Shown one piece after another: positions 26,279 to 34,823 of a stretch of 64,000 nt of DNA. The DNA comes from Elainella sp. Prado103. Its GTDB lineage: Bacteria; Cyanobacteriota; Cyanobacteriia; Elainellales; Elainellaceae. The notes under the pieces are model-generated. The model was not told the DNA's origin, did not search any database, and worked only from the letters and a program-made list of their open reading frames with translations. The first letter of the stretch is position 1. Every line of letters begins with the position of its first letter. The translations under genes were made by a program, and so were the position numbers. The stretch is from contig JALOOM010000002.1 in NCBI GenBank assembly GCA_025454395.1, positions 1 to 64,000 of the forward strand. Direction: 5' to 3'.

Positions 26279-26800
26279 ATGGACTGGTTAGAAATCGGCA
26301 AGATTGTAGCAGCACAAGGGTTACGGGGCGAGGTGCGGGTATATCCCAACACTGATTTTCCAGAACGGTTTGAGCAGCCAGGTACCCGCTGGATCTGGTA
26401 TCCCAATGCCCCTGCCCCAGAGCCGATCGAGCTCCTGTCAGGGCGTTATCTAGCAGGCAAGGGACTGTATGTCGTCCAGTTTGCGGGGATTAGTAACCGC
26501 GATCAGGCTGAGGGCTTACGGAATTGTCGGGTACTGGTGCCGGAAACGGATCGCCCCATCCTGGAAGCAGGCGAATTTCATGTGGCCGATTTGCTGGAGT
26601 TGGCGGTGATCGATCAGGTGACACAGCAGCAAATTGGGGTCGTCAAGGATGTGATTTCGGCAGGCAATGATCTGTTGGAAGTGGAACTGACGAGTGGCAA
26701 AAAGGTGTTGATTCCTTTTGTGGAACCGATCGTGCCCGTTGTTGATCTGGAGCAGCGCCGAATCGAAATTACGCCTCCGACGGGGTTGATCGAAGCGTAG
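26279..26800 (+). CDS. rimM: 16S rRNA processing protein RimM
   Basis: RimM binds ribosomal protein S19 and assists 30S head maturation. The 173-residue protein has the N-terminal RimM domain ([31 protein letters not shown]) and the C-terminal PRC barrel ([29 protein letters not shown]). Length and motif order are normal. Translation initiation context is odd: the bases before ATG are a 13-bp repeat array rather than a Shine-Dalgarno. The last 32 bases overlap the end of the convergent photolyase gene. Confidence 0.96.
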   Translation: MDWLEIGKIVAAQGLRGEVRVYPNTDFPERFEQPGTRWIWYPNAPAPEPIELLSGRYLAGKGLYVVQFAGISNRDQAEGLRNCRVLVPETDRPILEAGEFHVADLLELAVIDQVTQQQIGVVKDVISAGNDLLEVELTSGKKVLIPFVEPIVPVVDLEQRRIEITPPTGLIEA

Positions 26801-28391
26801 CCTGTTCTTGTATTTGATGCCAGGATTTTGCTTGCTGACGGATTTCGGCGAGTTCCTCCGGTGGCATTTTATCGAGGTTTTTGAGAATGAAACTCATGCG
26901 CCCCTGACCGGACAGTTTGTGACGATGGCGATCTAGAAAATCCCAATAGAAGAAGTTAAACGGACAAGCTCGATCGCCTGTGCGGCTTGTGGGGTTGTAG
27001 ACACATTGCTTGCAGTAATTACTCATCTTATTGATGTAATTGGCTGAAGCAGCATAGGGCTTGGAGGCGAGGATGCCACCATCGGCAAACAACCCCATGC
27101 CAATCACATTGGTTTGCATCACCCAATCATAGGCATCGATAAACACGGCATGGAACCAGTTTTCGACTGCTTGGGGCGAAATCCCAGCAATGAGTGCAAA
27201 ATTACTCAAAACCATGAGCCGCTGAATGTGATGAGCATAGCCGATCGATTCAATTTGGTGTAAGCTCTGGTGTAAACAATTCATTTTCGTTTGCTTAGCA
27301 TTCCAGAAAAAATCAGGCAGTGGCTCTGTGTGATTAAACCAATTTTTCTCAGGATAATCTTCGTCTACATAATGATATAAACCATGCATATATTCACGCC
27401 AGCCCAATATTTGCCGAATGAACCCTTCCACACTATTGAGGGGTAAGTCGCGATCGAAATAAGCTTGCTCGGCAGCCTTGATAACTTCGAGAGGATGCAA
27501 CAAGCCGAGATTTAGATAGGGAGACAAAAGCGCGTGCCAGAGAGTGGGTTCGCCCATCACCATGGCATCTTGATAAGTGCCAAAGTTGGGTAAACACTCA
27601 GTTATAAAATGATCTAGCACTTGCAATGCTTGCGATCGAGTCACTCCCCAACGAAACGGCTCGATTGCTCCGTAGCTGGAAAATGAGCCGGACTGCACAT
27701 GGGTAATCACCTCCTGGGTGAGGGGATCGGGTTCAAACCATAGCGGTGGGGGGGTGTCCAAGTTTGCCTTCGGGGGCTTACGGTTTTCCGGGTCAAAATT
27801 CCATTGCCCACCGACTGGCTGCTGACCCGTCATCAAGATCTGATACCGCTTGCGCCCCTCCCGATAAAAATATTCCATTAGCAGATTTTTACGACCCTGA
27901 GCCCATTGAGTAAATTCAGCCGCCGTCCAGAGAAAGTGATTGTTGGGTAAAATTTTGACCTGGCAGTCTAGCTCTGGGATCAACCGATTCAGCAAGCGAG
28001 CAAAGGGGCGATCGTTCGGTTCCATCATCCGCAGTTCTCGAATGCCCTGCTGACGAATCCAGGTTTGCAACGGCGCGATAAAATCAGCCGCAATCTCATA
28101 GGTGACAGACCAGCCTGCTTGCCGCAACTCTTCAGCAAAATGTCGCATGGCTGACCACACCAGCACTAGCTTCTGGCGATGATAAGGGCGTACCCGAACA
28201 TGCTGAGCGGACTCAATCAAAATGATCTGGGTTTGGGATTTGAGGTCAGTTAGATGTGTTTCGGTCAGTTGGGAGCCTGCCCGATCGGAAACGCTCAACT
28301 GGCGATCGGCGATCGAGACATCGACTAAACTTTGCAAAGCAGCCTGCTCCATCCAGAGCTGATCACCCAGAATCCAAACACCGATTGTCAT
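26769..28391 (-). CDS. FeS-BCP class cryptochrome/photolyase (PhrB/CryB-like)
   Basis: This 540-residue protein belongs to the iron-sulfur bacterial cryptochromes and photolyases, which bind FAD, a lumazine-type antenna and a [4Fe-4S] cluster; characterised members repair (6-4) photoproducts using light. Four cysteines, C372 (KMNCLHQ), C460 and C463 (NYCKQC), and C476 (DRACPF), have spacings of 88, 3 and 13 residues, the same as the cluster ligands I recall for Agrobacterium PhrB. The Rossmann-like N-terminus ([10 protein letters not shown]) is typical. Repair versus signalling cannot be told from sequence. Its 3' end overlaps rimM by 32 bases. Confidence 0.93.
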   Translation of the reverse strand: MTIGVWILGDQLWMEQAALQSLVDVSIADRQLSVSDRAGSQLTETHLTDLKSQTQIILIESAQHVRVRPYHRQKLVLVWSAMRHFAEELRQAGWSVTYEIAADFIAPLQTWIRQQGIRELRMMEPNDRPFARLLNRLIPELDCQVKILPNNHFLWTAAEFTQWAQGRKNLLMEYFYREGRKRYQILMTGQQPVGGQWNFDPENRKPPKANLDTPPPLWFEPDPLTQEVITHVQSGSFSSYGAIEPFRWGVTRSQALQVLDHFITECLPNFGTYQDAMVMGEPTLWHALLSPYLNLGLLHPLEVIKAAEQAYFDRDLPLNSVEGFIRQILGWREYMHGLYHYVDEDYPEKNWFNHTEPLPDFFWNAKQTKMNCLHQSLHQIESIGYAHHIQRLMVLSNFALIAGISPQAVENWFHAVFIDAYDWVMQTNVIGMGLFADGGILASKPYAASANYINKMSNYCKQCVYNPTSRTGDRACPFNFFYWDFLDRHRHKLSGQGRMSFILKNLDKMPPEELAEIRQQAKSWHQIQEQATLRSTPSEA

Positions 28392-28428
28392 GCTAAAGCC
28401 TGCTCAAACAGTCAGGTTGAGAAAACCT

Positions 28429-29187
28429 TTATACTTTAGCGAAGCTCATGCGACTGAGAAAAGTTTGTAGGCGCTCGCTCTTGGGTGAGGTTAAGACTTG
28501 GCGAGCCGGCCCTTGCTCTTCCACTTGCCCCTGATTGAGAAACAGGACTCGATTGGCCACTTCGCGGGCAAACTGCATTTCGTGAGTGACAATTACCATC
28601 GTCATGCCCTCCTCAGCTAACTGCTGCATGACTGCCAAGACTTCCCCCACCAGCTCTGGATCAAGGGCACTGGTCGGCTCATCGAAGAGCATAATCTTTG
28701 GACGCATACAGAGCGATCGGGCAATGGCCACACGCTGCTTTTGCCCCCCCGATAGTTGATCGGGATAAGCATTGGCTTTTTCCAGGAGCCCTACTTTGTC
28801 GAGGTAGAATTTAGCCGTATGGGCGCTCTCTTTGGCAGGTTGACCTAAAACTTTACGGGGAGCTAAACAAAGATTATCCAGTACCGTCATGTGGGGAAAT
28901 AAATTGAACTGCTGAAACACCATCCCTACCTCAGTGCGCAGTTGCCGCAATTGTTGCGATCCTAAATCAGGCTGGGAGATATCAATGCCGTTAACGATCA
29001 ACTGACCGCCATTGATGGTTTCCAACCGATTGAAGCACCGCAGCAACGTACTCTTACCACAGCCGGAAGAGCCAATGATAGCCACCACTTCACCCCCATC
29101 AATCTGACCACTGATCCCCTTGAGAACCTTCAGCGATCCAAAGCTCTTTTCTACTTGGTTGAAGTCGATGGCAGTCGTACTATTCAT
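28429..29187 (-). CDS. glnQ: Polar amino-acid ABC transporter ATP-binding protein (GlnQ/HisP type)
   Basis: A 252-residue ABC ATPase with Walker A GSSGCGKST (residues about 36-44), Q-loop VFQQFNLFPHMTVLDNL, signature LSGGQKQRVAIARSL, Walker B IMLFDEPTSALDPEL and H-loop VIVTHEM. The FNLFPHMTVL motif is typical of the polar amino-acid class. It powers uptake with the binding protein and permease at 30058-31885, from which it is divergently arranged across a repeat-rich gap. The specific amino acid cannot be read from the ATPase. The symbol indicates class rather than proven glutamine specificity. Confidence 0.9.
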   Translation of the reverse strand: MNSTTAIDFNQVEKSFGSLKVLKGISGQIDGGEVVAIIGSSGCGKSTLLRCFNRLETINGGQLIVNGIDISQPDLGSQQLRQLRTEVGMVFQQFNLFPHMTVLDNLCLAPRKVLGQPAKESAHTAKFYLDKVGLLEKANAYPDQLSGGQKQRVAIARSLCMRPKIMLFDEPTSALDPELVGEVLAVMQQLAEEGMTMVIVTHEMQFAREVANRVLFLNQGQVEEQGPARQVLTSPKSERLQTFLSRMSFAKV

Positions 29188-29230
29188 GGCGGTATCAAAT
29201 GTAAGTATTCAATGTGGGTATTAAGCGTCG

Positions 29231-29299
29231 ATATCAAGTATCAGTATTCAGTATCGGTATTCAGTATCGGTATTCAGTATGGATGTTCAGTGTGGGTAC
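29231..29299. repeat. Degenerate 13-bp tandem repeat
   Basis: Units of ATTCAGTATCGGT, two exact and several diverged (GTATCAGT, ATGTTCAGTGTGGGT), directly upstream of glnQ. Confidence 0.75.
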
Positions 29300-29302
29300 T
29301 AA

Positions 29303-29386
29303 CCCTAGCCCCAACCCTCTCTCAGAGCGGGCGAGAAGCTTTTGATCCAAAGTCTCGGTTTGAAGATCCTTCGCCCCTGGTTGGAA
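29303..29386. repeat. Dispersed two-hairpin element, copy 1
   Basis: A GC-rich imperfect palindrome (CTCTCTCAGAGCGGGCGAG, 29317-29335) is followed by the linker TTTGATCCAAAGTCTCGGTT and a second C-rich block. The order and linker resemble the copy at 32718-32818. Confidence 0.6.
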
Positions 29387-29407
29387 AAGATTTGTCAGTT
29401 AACCCGG

Positions 29408-29511
29408 TCTCAACGCTCAGATGTCTCAACACTCAGATGTCTCAACACTCAGATGTCTCAACACTCAGATGTCTCAACACTCAGATGTCTCAACACTCAG
29501 ATGTCTCAACA
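29408..29511. repeat. 16-bp tandem repeat, six copies
   Basis: TCTCAACACTCAGATG repeats at 29408, 29424, 29440, 29456, 29472 and 29488 with a partial seventh; only the first copy differs (CGCT for CACT). Confidence 0.92.
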
Positions 29512-29547
29512 GCCGATCGGAAACAGTCGGTGCAGGACAGAGCCCCC

Positions 29548-29601
29548 ATGCAGACCAATGCTCAATGCAGACCAATGCTCAATGCAGACCAATGCTCAAT
29601 G
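29548..29601. repeat. 17-bp tandem repeat, three copies
   Basis: ATGCAGACCAATGCTCA at 29548, 29565 and 29582, then the start of a fourth. Confidence 0.92.
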
Positions 29602-30057
29602 CAAGACTGTCGAGCGTTAGAAACCATGGGCAGAAATAACATAGGCATTTGGACTGAACAGCATTATGGGCTACCAACCGAGTAACTTTTTCTGCTGTAG
29701 GATGCCAGAGCGCTGCTTTGGGAACTTCCCAAGGATAGAACTTTAGCCTTGAGCTGATTTGTTACCCTAAATTGCTCAGTGCCCCTAGCCCGATGCCTCC
29801 AGCAGTGTGATCCCCTAACCCCGTATCGCAATTGTTACGACATTATTGCACTTGATCGCGAATGTGGGATCGTCTTTTAATCTAGAGCAACAGAACGATC
29901 GGTCATCGGCTCGTTTTCTTTCCTGAGAGGTTGGTTTAGGGATTCTTACCCGTGAATTTCCAGTGAATTTGCAACATTTTGCAACAGGTTCTGATTTTTC
30001 TGATTCTATTGCTGAGTGATTGTCCATTCGTGCCTAACTAGGAGACATTTCTTTCAC

Positions 30058-30876
30058 ATGATTCGACTTTCTCGGTTTCGATTTTTACGACAATTTTTAC
30101 TGGGCGTACTCAGCTTGGTTTGTGTCCTCACCTTTGCAGCCTGTGGTAGCACGCCTTCGGCAGATTCGGGAGCCAGTAATGTATTGAAAGTAGCCACCGA
30201 GCCAGCGTTTCCCCCATTTGAATCTCAAGCTGCCGGGGGTGGCTTAGAGGGGTTTGATATTGATCTGATGAATGCGATCGGAGAAGCGGCCGGGCTGACC
30301 ATTGAGTTTGAAAGCTTACCCTTTGATGGCATCATTCCTGCCCTCCAAGCGGGAACAGTGGATGCAGCTATCAGTGCGATGACCATTACGGCAGAGCGCT
30401 CCCAGACTGTTTCGTTCTCGCGACCCTACTTTAAAGCGGGGTTGGCGATCGCTGTGCGGGAAAATGAAACTGGGTTGACTTCGCTGGATAGCTTGAAGGG
30501 CAAGAGAATTGCTGTGCAAATCGGTACAACTGGGGCAGAAACTGCCAAGCAGGTGGAAGGAGCGCAAGTTCGAACCTTTGACTCAGCACCCTTAGCGCTG
30601 CAAGAACTGGCTAACGGTAACGTAGATGCTGTGATCAATGATGCTCCGGTCACGCTGTATGCGATCAACAGTGGCAACATCGCCGGGCTGAAAGTGGCGG
30701 ACGATCAACTGTTAACTGAAGAGTTTTATGGGATCGCCCTGCCCAAAGATTCGCCGAATGTTGAGAAAGTGAATACGGCCCTTGGCACCATTATCAGCAA
30801 TGGTAAATATGCTGAGATCTACAAGAAGTGGTTTAACGCTGCACCACCCACCTTGCCTGAGGCAGCACCGCTGTAG
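30058..30876 (+). CDS. Polar amino-acid ABC transporter substrate-binding lipoprotein
   Basis: I start it at ATG 30058 (MIRLSRFRF), with AGGAGA upstream; an in-frame start at 30016 is unlikely. The 272-residue product has a lipoprotein signal with FAAC (Cys near residue 29). The periplasmic SBP_bac_3 fold shows LKVATEPAFPPFES, FDIDLMNAIGEAAGLTIEF, DAAISAMTITAERSQTVSFSRPY and IAVQIGTTGAE. It captures an amino acid and delivers it to the permease at 31187-31885 and the divergent ATPase. Acidic or polar side-chain specificity cannot be set by eye. The end of the gene shows a small CTGTAG duplication at its stop. Confidence 0.92.
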   Translation: MIRLSRFRFLRQFLLGVLSLVCVLTFAACGSTPSADSGASNVLKVATEPAFPPFESQAAGGGLEGFDIDLMNAIGEAAGLTIEFESLPFDGIIPALQAGTVDAAISAMTITAERSQTVSFSRPYFKAGLAIAVRENETGLTSLDSLKGKRIAVQIGTTGAETAKQVEGAQVRTFDSAPLALQELANGNVDAVINDAPVTLYAINSGNIAGLKVADDQLLTEEFYGIALPKDSPNVEKVNTALGTIISNGKYAEIYKKWFNAAPPTLPEAAPL

Positions 30877-31186
30877 TCATCTGTAGCTGATTGACTGCAT
30901 GATTAATTGCATGATTAACTGCATTGCATGATTAATTGTGCAATTGATTAAAACGGAAACCTCAGGTGATTTGATCAGAACAATAACGATCGAGTTTGTT
31001 TTCAGTCGTAAAAGTTCTGTTAGGGGTGAGTTAGCGCTCAGTTGGCAGCTCTGGTCAAACATCTGAGCGTTGCCTGAGGTTTCTGTTCTATAGAGATTCT
31101 GGTTATCGATCTGCCTAGATTCCTTGGGCTAGACTACTTGGGATTGGCGCAATCCCGCTCAACGTTTCCTCAATCGAATTTTTGAT
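30877..31186. other. Gap between binding protein and permease genes
   Basis: About 310 bp. It holds a repeat of TGCATGATTAAT-like units at 30897-30938 and otherwise unique sequence with an AT-rich stretch before the permease ATG. The gap is long for an operon, so the permease may have its own promoter or an mRNA processing site here. Confidence 0.6.
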
Positions 31187-31885
31187 ATGCAAGTTATTCT
31201 CGATGCTCTGCCTAATTTATTGGCAGGCGCTCTTGTTACCCTTCAATTGACTGCGATCACCGTATTCCTCGGGATGATTTTGGGATCGTTGATCGGCATT
31301 GCCCGTTTGTCTGCGAACCCATTTCTGAGAATTGCCGCCCGTATCTACATTGACTTTTTGCGAGGCACTCCCTTACTGGTTCAAATTTTCATGATCTATT
31401 TCGGTTTGCCTGCCTTGATTAAAGCAACAGGTTCTACTTTCACCTTCAATCAGTGGACTGCGGCCGTGCTTGCCCTCACTTTGAATAGTGCTGCCTATAT
31501 TGCTGAAATCGTGCGGGGTGCAATTCAATCGATCGAACTCGGACAACATGAGGCTTCTGAATCCCTCGGACTCGGATCTGTGCAAACCATGCGCTATGTG
31601 ATCTTCCCGCAAGCCTTTCGTCGTATGATTCCACCGTTGGGCAATGAGTTTATCAGCTTATTGAAGGACACCAGCTTGACTGCTGTGATCGGGTTTGAAG
31701 AGCTATTTCGCAAAGGACAATTGATTGTCGCCCAGAACTATCGGGCATTTGAAATCTACTTTGCAGTTGCACTGATTTACCTATTGTTAACCTTACTGTC
31801 TTCCCAAGTCTTTGGTGGGCTAGAGCGGCGATTCAGCCCGGTTGAGCAGGCTAGGCGGCGAGCCAGACTCCGATCGGTCAGTTAG
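31187..31885 (+). CDS. Polar amino-acid ABC transporter permease (HisM/GlnP type)
   Basis: A 232-residue inner-membrane permease with five predicted helices. The family region LLAGALVTLQLTAITVFLGM begins it, FLRGTPLLVQIFMIYFGLP lies in the first third, and the ATPase-coupling EAA loop reads EASESLGLGSVQTMRYVIFPQAFRRMIPPLGNEF. It forms the membrane channel for the amino-acid importer with the divergent ATPase. A single permease gene suggests a homodimer. The basic C-terminus (RRFSPVEQARRRARLR) is cytoplasmic. Confidence 0.93.
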   Translation: MQVILDALPNLLAGALVTLQLTAITVFLGMILGSLIGIARLSANPFLRIAARIYIDFLRGTPLLVQIFMIYFGLPALIKATGSTFTFNQWTAAVLALTLNSAAYIAEIVRGAIQSIELGQHEASESLGLGSVQTMRYVIFPQAFRRMIPPLGNEFISLLKDTSLTAVIGFEELFRKGQLIVAQNYRAFEIYFAVALIYLLLTLLSSQVFGGLERRFSPVEQARRRARLRSVS

Positions 31886-32018
31886 TCGATGCATTAGTTG
31901 GCGCATATGCTGGCCGATAGCAACGGTGATCTAGGTGATCTATCCGCAGGTGCAGCGCTTCCTCGTAAAATAGAGAGAATTGTTTAAGAACTCGCTGTTT
32001 GCAAAGACCGGGATATCC

Positions 32019-32609
32019 ATGACTCATTCAACTGATGTTGCCACGCTCCTGCGCTGGATGGCAGCCGATTTTAGTAACCAGGCCCAAGCCTTTGAAAATC
32101 CGCCTTTTTATGCCCATATTCGGGTCTGTATGCGACCCTTGCCCTATTCTTTGCTTTCTGGGGCTAGCCTGTTCCTGGAGCAAGCCTATGATTATCTGCT
32201 GAGTTCTCCTTATCGTCTGCGAGTGCTGAAGTTTACGCCCCAGGACGATCGCATCCTTTTAGAAAACTACTTGGTGCAAGAAGAACAACACTTCTATGGC
32301 GCATCGCGTAATCTAGAGTTGCTGAGCCAATTGCAACCCCATCAAGTTGAAAAGATGCCGGGTTGCAACATGATTGTGGAATGGACTGGGCAGAGTTTCA
32401 AGGGGCGAGTGGATGGCAAAGGCTGTATTGTCAATCGGAAAGGGCAGTCTACCTATCTAGATAACGAGTTTGAGGTGGATGGTGAACAACTGCTGAGCCT
32501 CGATCGGGGGCGAGATCTGGAAACAGATGAACTGGTGTGGGGATCGATCGCCGGCCCCTTCCAATTTTTGCGACGCACGAGTTTTGCGGATGAGGTGCAA
32601 TTGGCGTAA
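32019..32609 (+). CDS. cpcT: CpcT/CpeT-type phycobilin lyase
   Basis: CpcT lyases attach bilins to the Cys-155-type site of phycocyanin or phycoerythrocyanin beta subunits; CpeT-like members act as chaperones or lyases for phycoerythrin. I use the ATG at 32019 (MTHSTDVATLLRWMAADFSNQAQA), which matches the usual family start. Diagnostic parts are YAHIRVCMRPLPYSLLSG, LFLEQAYDYLLSSPYRLRVL and PGCNMIVEWTGQSFKGRVDGKGCIVNRKG. The 196-residue length is normal. It is unlinked to cpcBA here. An AT-rich promoter-like region lies just upstream near 31968-31985. Confidence 0.9.
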   Translation: MTHSTDVATLLRWMAADFSNQAQAFENPPFYAHIRVCMRPLPYSLLSGASLFLEQAYDYLLSSPYRLRVLKFTPQDDRILLENYLVQEEQHFYGASRNLELLSQLQPHQVEKMPGCNMIVEWTGQSFKGRVDGKGCIVNRKGQSTYLDNEFEVDGEQLLSLDRGRDLETDELVWGSIAGPFQFLRRTSFADEVQLA

Positions 32610-32717
32610 CGGTTTCCTACTCCCATTGCCGATCGCGCCTAAAAATTAATATCGCGCCTAAAAATTGCGATCGATTCGGTTAGTCATTTATCCCTGATTG
32701 ACTGACAAATCTTTTCC

Positions 32718-32818
32718 CCTCATCCCTAAATCCCTTCTCCCACTAGGGGCGAAGGGACTTGCAATCAAATCCTGGTTCGAAAGCCCCTCTCCCAGAGCGG
32801 GCGAGGGGTTGGGGTGTA
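32718..32818. repeat. Dispersed two-hairpin element, copy 2
   Basis: Hairpin 1 is CCCTTCTCCCACTAGGGGCG with GAAGGG closing the stem (32732-32756). A linker TGCAATCAAATCCTGGTTCG follows, then hairpin 2, CCCCTCTCCCAGAGCGGGCG with AGGGG closing (32784-32808). The linker and hairpin 2 resemble parts of 29303-29386. Confidence 0.65.
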
Positions 32819-32898
32819 GCTTGCTTCTGCGTAGCAGTGGGTAGTTTGAGTTTTGTCAGTCAATCATTGTCAGTCAATCAGCATTTATCCTGTAATCG

Positions 32899-33018
32899 GG
32901 CGGCAGGTTTGGCGGTTAGATCTGGCGGTTAGATCTGGCGGCAAGGTCTGGCAGCAAGGTTTGGCGGTTAGATCTGGCGGCAAGGTCTGACGGCAAGGTC
33001 TGGCAGTCAGGTCTGACG
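32899..33018. repeat. 13-bp tandem repeat, about nine copies
   Basis: Units alternate between GGCGGTTAGATCT and GGCGGCAAGGTCT types from 32911 in register every 13 bp to 33014. The alternation of two unit types suggests a higher-order duplication. Confidence 0.88.
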
Positions 33019-33452
33019 AACCATTGCAAGTAATTGCGTCCGGTTGGTAATTGAATTATTATCTGTACTGAGATTTCGTAAGCTGCCATAGCCAGAACTG
33101 TATCGAGGGATGCGATTTGAGAGTTCCTCAACCCCCTGACCAGGTCTTGAGTGCTGGTGATCGCAGACTCTTGGTTTCAGTTCTTATGGTTTGAGGTCAT
33201 TCTTACCATCTCATATCTTGCTGTTTTCCCGTTGATTGGGCTCCCGGTTGATTTGAAAGTGTGTGTCAGCTCTGATGTCTATTTTTGCTTTGACCCAGCA
33301 GGGCTCGGAGTCAAATCTGGAAGGAAGATCAGGACTGTTGTGAGCTGAGTGGATTCCAGGCTAGTGAACGTTAAATGAACGGGCAAATTTAACTGCGCCT
33401 TAAAAAGAACTGCGTAGCATTGCAGCGCTTTGCCCAGGAGGACTGAACACCT

Positions 33453-34733
33453 ATGGATTCTTGGTCAGATTACTATAACCGTCGCATCACCAACTGCCAG
33501 ACCACCTTTCTGGAAGAGCAAACTCTGTATGATCACTTGCTCGATCGAGTCAGAGTAGAGACTCCAGAGGAGTTATTGGCTCGATTTCAAGCGCTGTTTG
33601 TCAACGGTAATAACTACTCTGACCATGAAATTTGGCAAGCCCTGAAGCAGATTGTCGATGCGCCCTATGTGGAGAAGGATTTCAAATTCATCCTCAATCG
33701 TAGCTCTCACATTTTCATTAATCACTGGTTGATGCAGCCGAAACTCCATGGTGCGATCCCCCAATTGGTCGCCCTGTTTGATCAGCCTAGTAATGGTCAA
33801 GCTCGATCGCGCACGACTCAACGCATTCGAGAACTGCTGCAAGACTTTCGAGACACGGAACAATACTTGGCCCTGAAACGGTTAGCCAATGTTGTCAGTC
33901 AGAGCCCCGATCTAGGCAATGAAGGGCAAAAACCATTAGGTTCTTTGATCCGTCGCTACCCCTGTCTCTACAATTACAATCTACTGACGACTGACAGCAC
34001 GGATGAGCAGCGTCGTACCGTCCGGCAAATCAAGCGCCATGTTCAGCGGCAATTTGAACGGGATCTCGCCCGCTATGCGACCTTTAAGCTGCTCGATAGC
34101 CATGTGTTGGAAGGCAAGACTTTGCTGAGTGTATCGCCCTCGCGGGAGGTGCGTACCCCTCGAAACCCAACCCTGCTGAGTGATCGCCATTTAGATCGGG
34201 CTTTACAGCAATTTGGCGGCAAAATTGACGGAGCGAACACCTATCGGGATTTGGCGCAGCGATTTTTAACCTATAGTAGCCATGCTGGTTGCTATCGCGA
34301 CTTTAAGCACGATCTGTATGAGTATCTTGTTAGCTCTGTGGATTCAAAATATGGTAGATCCCAGTTCAATCAACGGCTCTATGGCTATCTGCAAGACATT
34401 CTGGCAGAACATGATGGGCAGATGGTCAATGATGTTTTGATGATTGGGACTTGCTGTCGGCTGTTAAATTTCCTGGTAGTAGAGAATACGCAGAACCCCA
34501 ATCATGCAGTATTTGTTGATTTAACTGGAAATTTGGGCATTACCACTACGATCGGGCTACTACTGAAAATTGTGTTAATCTGCCGTAAAGTTAAACCTTA
34601 TCTAGAAAAGCAGTTTTCGATCTTGTTCAAACACTACGAAACCTGTGCTCGTGAGAGTGTTACCTGGTTAATCGACTCATTAGAGAATCTAAATGTGGCC
34701 TTTAGTATCAATTTTGGTAGTCTCAGCTTGTAG
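33453..34733 (+). CDS. Conserved-looking protein of unknown function (426 aa)
   Basis: An AGGAGG 10 bases before ATG 33453 supports the start. The 426-residue protein is soluble, mainly helical and rich in aromatic, Arg and Gln residues: MDSWSDYYNRRITNCQTTF, IWQALKQIVDAPYVEKDF, LGSLIRRYPCLYNYNLL, FLTYSSHAGCYRDFKHDLYEYL. A more hydrophobic segment near residues 345-395 (LMIGTCCRLLNFLVVEN, LGITTTIGLLLKIVLI) could bind a membrane or a partner. No signal peptide, no nucleotide-binding motif. I do not recognise the family and assign no function. It stands alone between a repeat-rich gap and the CrtISO-like gene, which lies 90 bp downstream on the same strand. Confidence 0.8.
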   Translation: MDSWSDYYNRRITNCQTTFLEEQTLYDHLLDRVRVETPEELLARFQALFVNGNNYSDHEIWQALKQIVDAPYVEKDFKFILNRSSHIFINHWLMQPKLHGAIPQLVALFDQPSNGQARSRTTQRIRELLQDFRDTEQYLALKRLANVVSQSPDLGNEGQKPLGSLIRRYPCLYNYNLLTTDSTDEQRRTVRQIKRHVQRQFERDLARYATFKLLDSHVLEGKTLLSVSPSREVRTPRNPTLLSDRHLDRALQQFGGKIDGANTYRDLAQRFLTYSSHAGCYRDFKHDLYEYLVSSVDSKYGRSQFNQRLYGYLQDILAEHDGQMVNDVLMIGTCCRLLNFLVVENTQNPNHAVFVDLTGNLGITTTIGLLLKIVLICRKVKPYLEKQFSILFKHYETCARESVTWLIDSLENLNVAFSINFGSLSL

Positions 34734-34774
34734 TTGTCCTGGCTACTCTAATCTTCTTCAACCGAAGTTGAGTT

Positions 34775-34822
34775 GACGCAAGGGTTGATGTAAGGGTCGA
34801 TGTAAGGGTCGATATAAGGGTT
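34775..34822 (+). repeat. 12-bp tandem repeat abutting a start codon
   Basis: Four units, GACGCAAGGGTT, GATGTAAGGGTC twice and GATATAAGGGTT, end one base before the ATG at 34824. Each unit contains AAGGG, so the array also presents several weak Shine-Dalgarno-like sites at 12-bp steps. Confidence 0.88.
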
Positions 34823-34823
34823 C

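Larger units (their letters stand above)
29188..30057. other. Repeat-rich gap between glnQ and the amino-acid binding protein
   Basis: About 870 bp without a convincing gene. From left to right it holds a degenerate 13-bp array (about 29231-29299), a dispersed two-hairpin element (29303-29386), a 16-bp array (29408-29511), a 17-bp array (29548-29601) and a unique AT-rich stretch that should carry the promoter of the binding protein gene (AGGAGA lies 13 bases before the start). Open frames through the arrays arise because the repeats lack stops. Confidence 0.75.
32610..33452. other. Repeat-rich gap upstream of the 426-residue orphan
   Basis: About 840 bp with no convincing gene. It contains the second copy of the two-hairpin element (32718-32818), a 13-bp array (32899-33018) and then unique sequence. 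A strong Shine-Dalgarno (AGGAGG near 33437) serves the next gene. A 65-codon hydrophobic frame at 33151-33348 lacks a ribosome-binding site and is not called. Confidence 0.7.

Noticed and set aside
29408-29601. Array resembling a CRISPR
   Set aside because: The units are contiguous direct repeats with no unique spacers, and no cas gene is in the window.
29155-29685. Several overlapping open frames (70-176 codons) through the glnQ-upstream gap
   Set aside because: They exist because the 13-, 16- and 17-bp arrays contain no stop in some frames; the predicted peptides are simple repeats (for example SQHSDVSTLRCLN).
32770-32790. GGTTCGAA resembling a tRNA T-loop
   Set aside because: No acceptor stem, D-arm or anticodon arm around it; it belongs to the linker of the two-hairpin element.
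33151-33348. 65-codon hydrophobic frame in the gap before the 426-residue gene
   Set aside because: No ribosome-binding site and no recognisable pattern; the real gene starts at 33453 with a strong Shine-Dalgarno.
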